Below are positions 26,134 through 34,460 of a DNA stretch of 64,000 nucleotides, piece after piece (position 1 is the stretch's first letter; each line of letters begins with the position of its first letter). Source of the stretch: Clostridia bacterium. GTDB taxonomy: Bacteria > Bacillota > Clostridia > Caldicoprobacterales > Caldicoprobacteraceae. Both the position numbers and the translations under genes were made by a program. The stretch lies in contig PKRC01000004.1 in NCBI GenBank assembly GCA_017577715.1, positions 124,001 through 188,000 of the forward strand, written 5' to 3'. Under the pieces are notes generated by a model that was not told the origin of the DNA, made no database searches, and worked only from the letters and a program-made list of their open reading frames with translations.

Positions 26134-27579
26134 ATGGAAAAAAAGCAGCGGGAGTTTGTTACCCATATAACTCCTAGGGAAGAGGACTTTTCTCAATGGT
26201 ATACCGATGTGATCTTAAAGGCTGACCTAGTAGACTATGCTCCGGTAAAGGGCTGTATGGTAATCAAACCGTATGGATATGCTATATGGGAGAATATCCA
26301 AAAGGAGCTGGATGAGCGGTTTAGGGCCACCGGCCATAAGAATGCGTATTTCCCCCTATTCATACCCGAGAGCCTTTTGCGTAAGGAGGCAGAACACGTA
26401 GAAGGTTTTGCTCCCGAGGTGGCATGGGTTACCCGAGGAGGCAGCGAAGAGCTTACCGAGCCCCTGGTGGTCAGGCCAACGTCCGAGACTATAATATGTG
26501 CCATGTATTCTAAATGGATCCAGTCTTACAGGGACCTGCCCATACTATTGAACCAGTGGTGCAATGTGGTGCGTTGGGAAAAATCCACCAGGCCTTTCTT
26601 GAGGACATCGGAGTTTCTGTGGCAGGAGGGGCATACGGTACATGCTACCGAGGAAGAGGCCGAAGAGGAAACTTTGAGGATGCTAGGAATATATAAAGAG
26701 TTTGCCGAAAACGTGCTGGCCATCCCCGTAGTGGTTGGCCGAAAGTCCGAAAAGGAGAAGTTTGCAGGTGCCCTGCGCACTTATACTATGGAGGCCATGA
26801 TGCAAGACGGGAAGGCGCTTCAAGCGGGAACGTCGCACAATTTGGGCCAGCACTTTGCCAGGGTGTTCGATATTCAGTTTCTGGATAAGGATGGCCAACT
26901 CAAATACGCATGGCAGACTTCCTGGGGAGTGTCTACCCGACTTATCGGGGCCATAATAATGGTGCACGGGGATGAACGCGGGTTGGTGCTGCCGCCCAAA
27001 GTTGCCCCTGTGCAGGTAATAGTTATACCCATTGCCATGCATAAAGAAGGCGTGCTTGATAAAGCTAGAGAAGTTTACAAGACAATTGCCGATGCCGGCA
27101 TTAGGGTGGAAATCGACGACAGGGATACTCAGACGCCGGGATGGAAATTTAACGAGTGGGAACTCAAGGGCGTGCCTATACGGCTCGAAATAGGGCCCAA
27201 GGACATAGAGAAGAACCAGGTTGTGTTGGTGCGGCGTGACAGCTTTGAGAAGGTGCCTGTACCCATCGATGGCGTGGTGCAGGTTATAAATGACATGCTC
27301 AGCGATATCCATAAAGGCATATACCAAAAAGCGTTGAAGATGCGGGAAGACTTTACCCATGTGGCACATAATTTTGACGAGTTCAAAGAGATTTTGGATG
27401 AAAAGAAAGGTTTTATCAAAGCCATGTGGTGCGGCGAGAGGGAGTGCGAGGATAACATAAAGGCCCAGACCGGGGCTACTACCCGATGCATACCTTTTGA
27501 ACAGGAGCATATAGATGACAGCTGCGTTTATTGCGGACGCCCGGCTAAACATATGGTGTATTTTGCGAGGGCATATTAA
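26134..27579 (+). CDS. proS: Prolyl-tRNA synthetase, archaeal/eukaryal type
   Basis: A 481-residue class II synthetase charging tRNA-Pro. The form is the archaeal/eukaryal type (ProS type 3): no insertion domain between motifs 2 and 3, and a C-terminal zinc-binding domain (WCGERECEDNIKAQTG, CVYCGRPAKHMVYFARAY) ending in Tyr. Motif 2 is in RWEKSTRPFLRTSEFLWQEGHT, and proline-site residues are in PLVVRPTSE. Many Clostridia have this type instead of the bacterial one. ATG at 26134 follows GAAAGGAG by eight bases. No T-box leader fits in the 126-base gap upstream. Confidence 0.94.
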   Translation: MEKKQREFVTHITPREEDFSQWYTDVILKADLVDYAPVKGCMVIKPYGYAIWENIQKELDERFRATGHKNAYFPLFIPESLLRKEAEHVEGFAPEVAWVTRGGSEELTEPLVVRPTSETIICAMYSKWIQSYRDLPILLNQWCNVVRWEKSTRPFLRTSEFLWQEGHTVHATEEEAEEETLRMLGIYKEFAENVLAIPVVVGRKSEKEKFAGALRTYTMEAMMQDGKALQAGTSHNLGQHFARVFDIQFLDKDGQLKYAWQTSWGVSTRLIGAIIMVHGDERGLVLPPKVAPVQVIVIPIAMHKEGVLDKAREVYKTIADAGIRVEIDDRDTQTPGWKFNEWELKGVPIRLEIGPKDIEKNQVVLVRRDSFEKVPVPIDGVVQVINDMLSDIHKGIYQKALKMREDFTHVAHNFDEFKEILDEKKGFIKAMWCGERECEDNIKAQTGATTRCIPFEQEHIDDSCVYCGRPAKHMVYFARAY

Positions 27580-27685
27580 TAATAGCCGGAGTATTTTAAA
27601 AAGATGGATGATAGGATAGTCTAGAGGTTTTGTTTTATAGCGCACTTTGGGCATAAAGAGCTGCAAGTAATTGTGGAATGCTTTT

Positions 27686-27721
27686 CTAGGCCGCTTGTAT
27701 TAATGATTTTAAGCGGCCTAG
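27686..27721. terminator. Hairpin downstream of proS, possible weak terminator
   Basis: CTAGGCCGCTT (27686-27696) pairs perfectly with AAGCGGCCTAG (27711-27721) around a 14-base loop. No T-run follows, so termination is uncertain. Confidence 0.4.
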
Positions 27722-27739
27722 GGAAGTAAAAATTTCTAC

Positions 27740-27768
27740 TTTACAAAACATCTGGGTTGGGTTATAAT
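27740..27768 (+). promoter_or_regulatory. Promoter of tRNA-Ala
   Basis: TTTACA (27740-27745), 17 bases, TATAAT (27763-27768). The predicted start is about 35 bases ahead of the mature tRNA. Confidence 0.75.
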
Positions 27769-27810
27769 ATAATTCGCTAATGGGGACAAAAAAATATAAA
27801 AATATAGCGT

Positions 27811-27886
27811 GGGGCTATAGCTCAGTTGGGAGAGCGCAACACTGGCAGTGTTGAGGTCAGGGGTTCGAATCCCCTTAGCTCCACCA
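27811..27886 (+). tRNA. tRNA-Ala (GGC)
   Basis: A complete cloverleaf with encoded CCA. The acceptor GGGGCTA pairs with TAGCTCC and contains the G3-U70 pair, the alanine identity element. The anticodon loop CTGGCAG gives anticodon GGC, and the T arm is GGGGTTCGAATCCCC. Confidence 0.97.
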
Positions 27887-27891
27887 GAGAA

Positions 27892-27928
27892 GAGACCGCC
27901 TGCTAAATGGAGGCGGTTTCTTTACTTT
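27892..27928 (+). terminator. Terminator downstream of tRNA-Ala
   Basis: GAGACCGCCT (27892-27901) pairs with AGGCGGTTTC (27911-27920), with one G-U pair, followed by TTTACTTT. Confidence 0.75.
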
Positions 27929-28138
27929 TGGAAGTTTTGTAAAAACGGCTTAAAGGGTTTGCCTTACCACGTTATTGCGATGTTCCAGAGTGATGCAAAT
28001 TTTACAAAAGTAAGGGGATACAGCTTTGACAAAACATGATAGAATATAATTTGAATGTGGGATTATTGCCGGATTAATTTTGATTTGAAAATCTAAGTTT
28101 AGCTTGATGAATGAATGCTGATGAAAGAGGTGAAAGCC

Positions 28139-29251
28139 GTGAAAGCGCTGTTTTTGTCGGTATCAGCCGGCCATGGCCATAATCAGACAGCTATGGCTTC
28201 TATGGAGAGTTTAAGGGCTAAAGGCGCTGATTGCGTATTGCTGGATATATTCGAATATATAAACCCCATATTGAGCGAATCGGTTGCTAAGGCCTATCTC
28301 ATTTCTACAAAATTTACTCCTGCTGTCTATGGGAAACTATATCGACTGGGAGAAAAGCTAGAAAAATCCAACGAAAAGCTCTACATAGGCAAGATAATAG
28401 GCTCGCTTTTGTCCAGAAAATTGACGGTATTTCTCAACGAATATCAACCTGACGTGATCGTCTGTACCCACATTTTCCCCGCACAGGTTATAAGCTATCT
28501 AAGGGAAAAGGGGCTGTCATGCAAGAGCGTGGGCATCATAACCGATTTTACTGTTCACCCCTTCTGGGAGGATACCAATTTGGATTATTACGTGACTGCA
28601 AGCAGCTTACTCAACCTGCAGCTCCAGAGAAAGGGTATACCCCTCGAAAAGGTCTGGCCCATTGGTATTCCCATCTTTAGAAAGTTTGCCAATAAGGTGG
28701 ACAGGGTGGAGGCAAGGAAACTGTTGGGTATCGAGAATAAAACAACCATATTGGTCATGAGTGGCAGCATGGGCTATGGGAATGTGGGTGACGTTATCCG
28801 TAGGCTGGATAATATGGATATGGATTTTCAGATGATTTCGGTGTGCGGCAACAACGCTTCATTGAAGAAGAAGATCGATTTAATGGATACTAGGAAAAAG
28901 ATCTATAATTTTGGATTTGTGGACAATGTGGATCTTATGATGGACGCCTCTGATTGCATATTGACCAAACCTGGTGGGCTTACGGTTTCTGAGAGCCTTG
29001 CCAAGTGTATACCGATGATCCTTATAAACCCTATTCCAGGGCAGGAGGATAGGAACGCTGAATTTTTGCTTAACAATGGACTGGCCATTAAGACCAGCGA
29101 GACGTTCCCGCCTGACGAAGCGGTCTATCATCTATTTCACAACGAAAGCAGAAAAGAGTATATGATCCAGATGATGCGTAATATAGGCAGGCCATACGCT
29201 GCTGATGAGCTGGCAGACCTAATCGTACAGCAAATAAAGGAGGGGGCATAA
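28139..29251 (+). CDS. MGDG synthase-type (GT28) glycosyltransferase
   Basis: A 370-residue glycosyltransferase of the MGDG-synthase/UgtP group, which adds sugars to diacylglycerol on the inner leaflet. The N-terminal domain opens KALFLSVSAGHGHNQTA (the SAGxGH motif). The C-terminal nucleotide-sugar domain has SGSMGYGN, FVDNVDLMMDASDCILTKPGG and NPIPGQEDRNAEFL. AAAGAGG eight bases ahead supports the GTG at 28139; in-frame ATGs at 28115 and 28121 are alternatives. It probably makes glycolipid membrane anchors. A paralogue lies at 56048-57229. A weak GGGGG/CCCCC hairpin follows the stop. Confidence 0.85.
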   Translation: MKALFLSVSAGHGHNQTAMASMESLRAKGADCVLLDIFEYINPILSESVAKAYLISTKFTPAVYGKLYRLGEKLEKSNEKLYIGKIIGSLLSRKLTVFLNEYQPDVIVCTHIFPAQVISYLREKGLSCKSVGIITDFTVHPFWEDTNLDYYVTASSLLNLQLQRKGIPLEKVWPIGIPIFRKFANKVDRVEARKLLGIENKTTILVMSGSMGYGNVGDVIRRLDNMDMDFQMISVCGNNASLKKKIDLMDTRKKIYNFGFVDNVDLMMDASDCILTKPGGLTVSESLAKCIPMILINPIPGQEDRNAEFLLNNGLAIKTSETFPPDEAVYHLFHNESRKEYMIQMMRNIGRPYAADELADLIVQQIKEGA

Positions 29252-29300
29252 AACCCCCTTTAAAGCTTTTATTAGCAGTTCGTGTAGACCGGGATGGATT

Positions 29301-29690
29301 TTACTGGGTAAAGGGGCACTTTCTATCTAACCCTTTACTTTTTTTCGATTTAAAGCCGCCATGGGATTTGCTATCGCCAAATCCTGGTAGGTACCCCTTT
29401 TCGGCTCGAAATTTCTCTATCTGATCTATTTTCTGCTTTATAAGTTGAGCGCGATCTTTATCTATTATTCCAAACTCTAAATATTTGTCCACAATCTGCT
29501 TTTTGAGTTCAGCAATTTTTGAATACAGGTCTGCCAGTTGTTTCTTTTGTGCCTCAGTAAGCTGTTTTTCTGTAGAATTAGAAGGAGCTTTTGTTGGCAG
29601 CTGCGTGTTTTCACTTTGTGCCCAAACGATGGGGACACCAATGGCTACCGCCAACATTATGGCCATTGCTATAATCCACCTTTTTTTCAA
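29301..29690 (-). CDS. Secreted DUF2680-like protein
   Basis: A 129-residue protein with a signal peptide (KKRWIIAMAIMLAVAIGVPIVWAQ, cut after WAQ), then a charged helical region with the DUF2680/YckD pattern (QKKQLADLYSKIAELKKQIV and KYLEFGIIDKDRAQLI) and a basic Gly/Ser/Lys tail. These proteins are exported and of unknown function. The start is TTG at 29690, nine bases after AGGAGG; a nearby ATG is in another frame. No partner gene is evident. Confidence 0.75.
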   Translation of the reverse strand: MKKRWIIAMAIMLAVAIGVPIVWAQSENTQLPTKAPSNSTEKQLTEAQKKQLADLYSKIAELKKQIVDKYLEFGIIDKDRAQLIKQKIDQIEKFRAEKGYLPGFGDSKSHGGFKSKKSKGLDRKCPFTQ

Positions 29691-29889
29691 TCATATCCAC
29701 CTCCTTTTTGATTTGTCCTACTAAAATTGTACCCACGTTGGCCATTAAAGTTGTGAAGTAATAAATGTAATATTAGAACTGTAGGAATAATTTGTAAATT
29801 TATAGTGATAAAAAAATTTTTTGGCCAAAATTCAATCAAGCTTGCCCAAAAAACAAGCACAAGTTGTGTAGTAAGCCTTTAAGCTCCTT

Positions 29890-30990
29890 TCAAGACAGAG
29901 CCTTCTTTATAAAATCTATTCTGGATAATATGCGCTGGAAAAGCAGGTCAACTAGCGTAATGGCTGTCATGGCTTCTACCACAACTACAGCGCGTGGAAC
30001 TATTACCGGGTCGTGCCTGCCGGTCAATATCAACTGGGTATTTTGCATATCGTGGGTCACCGTTTTTTGTGGGATACTGATGGAAGGCGTGGGCTTAAAG
30101 GCTGTACGGAACACGATGGGGAATCCTTCACTGATGCCGCCGGTTATGCCGCCCGAGTTGTTGGAGAGCTTTACGAGCCCTTTGTCGGGCGTATAGCTAA
30201 AGGGGTCGTTGTTCTGCGAGCCGGTAAGATAAGCGGCTTGAAATCCCCTGCCAAATTCTATGCCCTTTACTGCGCCGATGGACATTATAGCTCTGGCTAG
30301 AGCTGCGTCCAGCTTTTCGAATACCGGCTCCCCTACCCCTGGGGGTAGGCCCTGTATTGTGCATTCCACCACTCCACCCGCCGAGTCGCCTTTTTCCTTG
30401 AGTAGGTTAATGTACTCTTCAGCTTTTTTGGCTGCTTCACTGTCGGGCATGGCCATGGGATTACGGTATATCTCTTCTTCATCAAATCGTTCCGGATCTA
30501 TCTTTATCGGACCTATGGAGAGGGTATAGGCCTGTATTTTTATCTTTAGTTCCGATAGCACCTTTTTGGCGATGGCTCCGGCAGCTACGCGAGCGGCCGT
30601 CTCCCTGCCAGATGCCCGACCGCCGCCCCTGTAATCCCATATGCCGTATTTCTGATGATATGTATAGTCGGCATGCCCGGGGCGGTATATGTGAGCCACC
30701 TGGGAATAGTCTTGCGAACGCTGGTCTTCATTGAAAATTATAAGCGATATGGGGGTGCCGGTGGTTAACCCCTGAAAGACTCCTGACATTATGGATACCC
30801 TATCTCTTTCCTGTCGAGGAGTGGAATAAGGGGAACTTCCTGGCCTTCGCCTGTCCAGATCCTTTTGGATGTCCTCTTCGGACAGTGGGATGCCGGCCGG
30901 GCATCCATCAATGACCACGCCCAGAGCTTTACCATGGGATTCGCCCCAGGTGGTGACGGTGAAGTTCTTTCCTATGGTTGAACCTGACAT
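29890..30990 (-). CDS. aroC: Chorismate synthase
   Basis: A 366-residue FMN-dependent enzyme converting EPSP to chorismate, the last shared step of aromatic biosynthesis. It begins SGSTIGKNFTVTTWGESHGK, the family signature with the catalytic histidine. GRASGRETAARVAAGA and FxxPDKGL-type segments also fit. ATG at 30990 follows AGGAGG by six bases; a TTG at 30996 would overlap it. No other shikimate gene is in the window. Confidence 0.95.
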   Translation of the reverse strand: MSGSTIGKNFTVTTWGESHGKALGVVIDGCPAGIPLSEEDIQKDLDRRRPGSSPYSTPRQERDRVSIMSGVFQGLTTGTPISLIIFNEDQRSQDYSQVAHIYRPGHADYTYHQKYGIWDYRGGGRASGRETAARVAAGAIAKKVLSELKIKIQAYTLSIGPIKIDPERFDEEEIYRNPMAMPDSEAAKKAEEYINLLKEKGDSAGGVVECTIQGLPPGVGEPVFEKLDAALARAIMSIGAVKGIEFGRGFQAAYLTGSQNNDPFSYTPDKGLVKLSNNSGGITGGISEGFPIVFRTAFKPTPSISIPQKTVTHDMQNTQLILTGRHDPVIVPRAVVVVEAMTAITLVDLLFQRILSRIDFIKKALS

Positions 30991-31129
30991 AAGCAACCTC
31001 CTTGGATTAAGTTTTATAAGATTTTACCAATATTATATACAGGCTGTACAGGTTTTTTGTCATTTAGCCATAGGATTAAGTCTAATTTTTATGTAAAATT
31101 TTCTCTACCCAGAATCAGATAATAGCAGT

Positions 31130-31352
31130 TTAATTTATAAATACTCCCTTTTCCTTTTCTTCTTTCGAACTTTCTTTTTGCCACTCAAAGTATTCATCCA
31201 GATCCAAGTATTTTCTGCCATGTATCCATTTTGTTCGTCCTGTTCCATAAGTAATGCCTCAATTATAGTCGTATGGCTGATTTTCGGTTGGGAAATATCC
31301 TGATTACCCTTTCACGTCGGTGTATCCACTCGTTAAGCCGCACGTAAGGATG
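31130..31352 (-). pseudogene. IS256-family transposase C-terminal remnant, frameshifted
   Basis: Translating the minus strand in pieces gives the C-terminus of an IS256/Mutator-type transposase: VRLNEWIHRRERVIRIF then PNRKSAIRL, a shift near 31265, IIEALLMEQDE, another shift near 31235, then WIHGRKYLDLDEYFEWQKE and a stop at 31130. The N-terminal two thirds, including the DDE residues, are gone, and no terminal repeats are seen. It fills much of the 527-base gap between the divergent aroC and acpS. The rest of the gap (31353-31517) shows no gene. Confidence 0.75.
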
Positions 31353-31517
31353 CCGACACGAGTAAACAAGAGAATATAAAAGCTTAATTGTACCACATTA
31401 AATGATATGTTAAAATATTATTTGGGCATGAAGCTGGTAGCTTTACCCGGGGTTTGTAGGTTTTGGGAGAATTAGGCTTTCTATAAGCTATGTGATTTTT
31501 CGGAAGGAAGAAGAAAG

Positions 31518-31883
31518 ATGATTGTCGGGGTTGGTATTGATGTAATCGAGGTGGAGCGCGTAAAAAAGGCATGCTGTAACCTTCGCTTTTTACAAAGGGT
31601 TTTTACAGAAGAGGAGTTAAAGCACTTTGAGAAGTGCGGGAATAATCCTCAGACAATAGCTGGCAATTTTGCGGCTAAAGAGGCTGTGATGAAGGCCATG
31701 GGTACTGGATTTAATGTGGGATGGAAGAACATAGAGATACTTCGCTGGTCCAATGGAAAGCCCTATGTAAACCTTTATGATAGGGCAGCACACCAATTAT
31801 CCTATATAGGCGGCAAAAAGGTGTGGATTTCGATATCCCATATAAAGGAGTTGGCGATTGCTCAGGCTATCATTGAAGGATAG
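31518..31883 (+). CDS. acpS: Holo-[acyl-carrier-protein] synthase
   Basis: A 121-residue enzyme that transfers 4'-phosphopantetheine from CoA to acyl carrier protein. It starts MIVGVGIDVIEVERV, with the magnesium-binding Asp8, and has FAAKEAVMKAMGTG and the closing ISISHIKELAIAQAI. The length is typical. GGAAGGAAG is the ribosome site. It heads a cluster with NnrE/NnrD and MazEF, like acpS-ydcC-alr-ndoAI-ndoA in Bacillus, but alr and the lipoprotein gene are missing. Confidence 0.93.
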   Translation: MIVGVGIDVIEVERVKKACCNLRFLQRVFTEEELKHFEKCGNNPQTIAGNFAAKEAVMKAMGTGFNVGWKNIEILRWSNGKPYVNLYDRAAHQLSYIGGKKVWISISHIKELAIAQAIIEG

Positions 31884-31893
31884 GGTGAGGCGT

Positions 31894-33468
31894 GTGTTGG
31901 TTGTAACCCCATCTGAGATGAGGACAATAGATCAACGGGCCATTGAACAATTTGGTATACCTGGCATTGTGCTCATGGAAAATGCCGCTCTTAAAGTAGT
32001 GGAAGTGATAGAAAAGGTTTACCGCTTATCGGAACGAGACAAGGTTGTAGTGCTGGCGGGCATGGGAAATAACGGGGGTGACGGGTTGGCCGTCGCTCGC
32101 CATGTATTTTTGAGGGGCATAAAGGTGGAGGTTTTTTTGCTGGCACGGGAAGAGGCCATATCAGGAGATGCAAGGACCAATCTAAATATCGCCAGAAAGC
32201 TGGAGGTGCCCCTTTACTTTGTACAGGACGAGAGAGATGTGTCAAACCTTGGGGAGAGCCTGAAGGGTGCAACTCTGGTGGTCGATGCCATATTTGGTAC
32301 GGGGCTTTCCAGGCCGGTAGAGGGGGTCTTTGCACAGGCCATTCAGCTGGTCAATGACATGCCTGTGCCTGTTGTAGCCGTAGACATACCGTCCGGCATC
32401 AACGGTGAAGACGGCCATGTCATGGGTATTGCCATAAAGGCTTCGCATACGGTGACATTTGGGTATCCCAAAAGGGGACACCTGCTATATCCCGGCCGAA
32501 AATATACTGGGAAATTGCACGTTGTGCCCATAAGTTTGCCGCTCGATAGCGCCCAGGCTGTGGGAGTGCATGCTTTCACCTTGGACATGGGTGAGGCGGC
32601 TGCCATGCTTCGAGAGCGGCCTGTCGAGGGGCACAAAGGGGCTTTTGGGAAGGTGGCCGTGGTGGCGGGTTCTACCGGCATGACGGGGGCTGCTAGCCTT
32701 GCCGCTATGGCGGCACTGCGCAGCGGAGCCGGACTGGTAACCCTTGGGATACCGGCCAGCCTAAATGAGATTTTAGAGAATAAGCTGACCGAGGTTATGA
32801 CCAGGCCTCTACGGGACCATGGGACGGGATGCCTGCAAGAGGAGGCTCTGGATGATGTCTTAGATCTAGTCAAGGATGCGGATGTTTTGGCCATAGGGCC
32901 AGGGCTTGGGAAAAGTAGCTCCGTGTTTGAAGTTTTAAGGAATATTTTAGGCAGGATTGATATATCCATAGTATTAGATGCGGATGGATTAAATCATATA
33001 TCACGGGATATTAGCTTGCTCAGCAAGCATACAGGACCTGTAGTGCTCACACCCCATCCTGGAGAGATGGCGAGATTGACGGGATTGAGCGTTGCTCAAA
33101 TCGTGGGTTCTCCTGTGGAGACGGCACAAAAGTTTTCACAGGAAACAGGAGCTGTGGTACTGCTAAAGGGTGCTACTACGGTGGTGTGCCACCCGGATGG
33201 CAGGCTATACTTCAACACCACTGGAAATTCCGGCATGGCTACGGCGGGGAGCGGCGATGTGTTAACCGGCATTATTGCTGGATTTATTGCGCAAGGGTAT
33301 GGGCCCTTTGAAGCAGCGGTATTGGGCGCCTTTGTCCATGGCTATGCGGGCGATTTGGCAGCTGATGCTTACGGCCAGGCAGGAATGGTGGCTGGTGATA
33401 TACTTGAGGCCTTGCCACTGGCGCTTAAGGAGATGTATAATTTGCGGACAGGTGATTGTAAAAGATAG
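31894..33468 (+). CDS. nnr: Bifunctional NAD(P)H-hydrate epimerase / dehydratase
   Basis: A ~524-residue repair enzyme. The N-terminal domain (~1-215; NnrE/YjeF_N) epimerises hydrated NAD(P)H, with GMGNNGGDGLAVARH. The C-terminal domain (~230-510; NnrD, ribokinase fold) dehydrates it using ADP, with GPGLGKSS, DADGLN, LTPHPGEMARL and GSGDVLTG. The exact start is uncertain: in-frame GTG 31885, GTG 31894 and TTG 31897 all lie near AGGGTGAGG. It is a few bases after acpS and surely cotranscribed. Confidence 0.93.
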   Translation: MLVVTPSEMRTIDQRAIEQFGIPGIVLMENAALKVVEVIEKVYRLSERDKVVVLAGMGNNGGDGLAVARHVFLRGIKVEVFLLAREEAISGDARTNLNIARKLEVPLYFVQDERDVSNLGESLKGATLVVDAIFGTGLSRPVEGVFAQAIQLVNDMPVPVVAVDIPSGINGEDGHVMGIAIKASHTVTFGYPKRGHLLYPGRKYTGKLHVVPISLPLDSAQAVGVHAFTLDMGEAAAMLRERPVEGHKGAFGKVAVVAGSTGMTGAASLAAMAALRSGAGLVTLGIPASLNEILENKLTEVMTRPLRDHGTGCLQEEALDDVLDLVKDADVLAIGPGLGKSSSVFEVLRNILGRIDISIVLDADGLNHISRDISLLSKHTGPVVLTPHPGEMARLTGLSVAQIVGSPVETAQKFSQETGAVVLLKGATTVVCHPDGRLYFNTTGNSGMATAGSGDVLTGIIAGFIAQGYGPFEAAVLGAFVHGYAGDLAADAYGQAGMVAGDILEALPLALKEMYNLRTGDCKR

Positions 33469-33536
33469 TTACATCGTATATAATACTAAATATAGTTACG
33501 ATATTTACATCGTATATAATTAAATATAGTTACGAT
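33469..33536. repeat. Tandem 32-34-base repeats with dyad symmetry upstream of mazEF
   Basis: Two copies, 33469-33502 and 33505-33536, are identical apart from a two-base indel. Each starts TTACATCGTATATAAT and ends AAATATAGTTACGAT, so ATCGTA and TACGAT make an inverted repeat within each. They begin at the nnr stop codon. They could be operators or a promoter array for the toxin-antitoxin genes; TATAAT is included in both. Confidence 0.6.
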
Positions 33537-33566
33537 GCTGTTAGCAATCAGCGTGAGGTTAAACAT

Positions 33567-33668
33567 ATGTCTTCCTACTTTTCCACGCTAGGTATAACTG
33601 GATTCAAGCTGGAGGACATGGATACTTTTGTGCAAGGGGGAAGCTCCGGTTTTGCTGTGGAGCAATGA
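33567..33668 (+). CDS. Possible 33-residue small protein upstream of the antitoxin
   Basis: An ATG at 33567 lies eight bases after GTGAGG and opens a 34-codon frame (MSSYFSTLGITGFKLEDMDT...) ending 41 bases before the antitoxin start. The composition is ordinary and no family is recognised. It could be a microprotein, or the scar of genes that usually separate nnr from mazEF. Confidence 0.25.
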   Translation: MSSYFSTLGITGFKLEDMDTFVQGGSSGFAVEQ

Positions 33669-33709
33669 AGGTGGGAATCTTGAGTACATATTTATAGGAG
33701 GTGCCCACT

Positions 33710-33985
33710 GTGGCTGAATTGAAGAAAATTTTGGTGAGCTTACCTGATAGCCTCTTGAAGGAGGTCGATGAGATTGTTGCCATTGAGAAGAGAAACAGGA
33801 GTGAATTTATTCGAGAGGCCATGAAACTTTATATCAGGGAGCGGCATAAGATGGAAATAAGGGAAAAGATGAAAAAGGGCTACGAAGAGATGGCAAAAAT
33901 AAATGCTGAATTGTGCAAGGTAGGATTTGAATCCAGCAATGAGGCTTTGGCGACTTATGAGGCCCTTTTATCGGAGAGTGAATGA
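33710..33985 (+). CDS. mazE: Ribbon-helix-helix antitoxin (MazE/EndoAI type)
   Basis: A 91-residue antitoxin. The N-terminal ribbon-helix-helix reads KKILVSLPDSLLKEVDEIV with RNRSEFIREAMKLYI, and the C-terminal part is helical and acidic, fit to wrap the toxin. It should bind its own promoter and neutralise the downstream toxin. AGGAGG at 33697-33702 favours the GTG at 33710 (seven bases) over the GTG at 33701, which overlaps it. It abuts the toxin gene. Confidence 0.9.
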   Translation: MAELKKILVSLPDSLLKEVDEIVAIEKRNRSEFIREAMKLYIRERHKMEIREKMKKGYEEMAKINAELCKVGFESSNEALATYEALLSESE

Positions 33986-34345
33986 TTGGTTATGATAGTG
34001 AGAAGGGGAGAGATCTATTACGCTGACCTCAGCCCTGTGGTGGGATCGGAGCAGGGCGGAGTGAGGCCGGTGCTCATAGTCCAAAATGATATAGGGAACA
34101 AATACAGTCCCACCGTTATTGTGGCGGCTATTACATCCCAAATCAATAAGGCCAAGCTCCCCATCCATGTGGAGCTTAGTGCATCTGAGTATGGCTTGCC
34201 CAAGGATTCAGTTATATTGCTGGAACAAATAAGGACTATAGATAAGAAGAGGCTTAGAGAGAAGATATGTATGTTATCCCCTGAGGTTATGGAAAAAGTG
34301 AATGAGGCGCTGCAAATAAGCCTTGGCCTTATAGACCTTCTTTAA
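33986..34345 (+). CDS. mazF: MazF-family mRNA interferase (EndoA/NdoA)
   Basis: A 119-residue endoribonuclease toxin very close in pattern to Bacillus EndoA: VRRGEIYYADLSPVVGSEQGGVRPV, then IVAAITSQINKAKLP, and SVILLEQIRTIDKKRL. EndoA cuts single-stranded mRNA at UACAU. The start is TTG at 33986, directly after the antitoxin stop and seven bases from GGAGAG. An ATG at 33992 would give the canonical MIVRRGE N-terminus but is further from the ribosome site. Confidence 0.94.
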   Translation: MVMIVRRGEIYYADLSPVVGSEQGGVRPVLIVQNDIGNKYSPTVIVAAITSQINKAKLPIHVELSASEYGLPKDSVILLEQIRTIDKKRLREKICMLSPEVMEKVNEALQISLGLIDLL

Positions 34346-34460
34346 AAGTCGGGGGATGATATCTAGTTTTTAAAGATAGGGCTTATTGTTTATAAAAGGT
34401 AATCGATGTTCTTATATGATATTTTACTGCTCCGGATGAAGGGATTAAAAGGTGTACGGC

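Noticed and set aside
26683..27666. Long open frame of 327 codons antisense to proS
   Set aside because: It is fully inside the well-supported proS gene on the other strand, has no ribosome site and no recognisable family. It is a compositional shadow.
28040..28075. TTGACA and TATAAT ahead of the first GT28 gene
   Set aside because: The two boxes are only about 13 bases apart, too close for sigma-A recognition.
32343..32969. 208-codon minus-strand frame inside nnr
   Set aside because: It lies antisense to the NnrE/NnrD gene and has no start signals or homology by eye.
33469..33536. CRISPR array
   Set aside because: Only two repeat units separated by two bases, no spacers and no cas genes. 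It is better read as tandem dyad sites.
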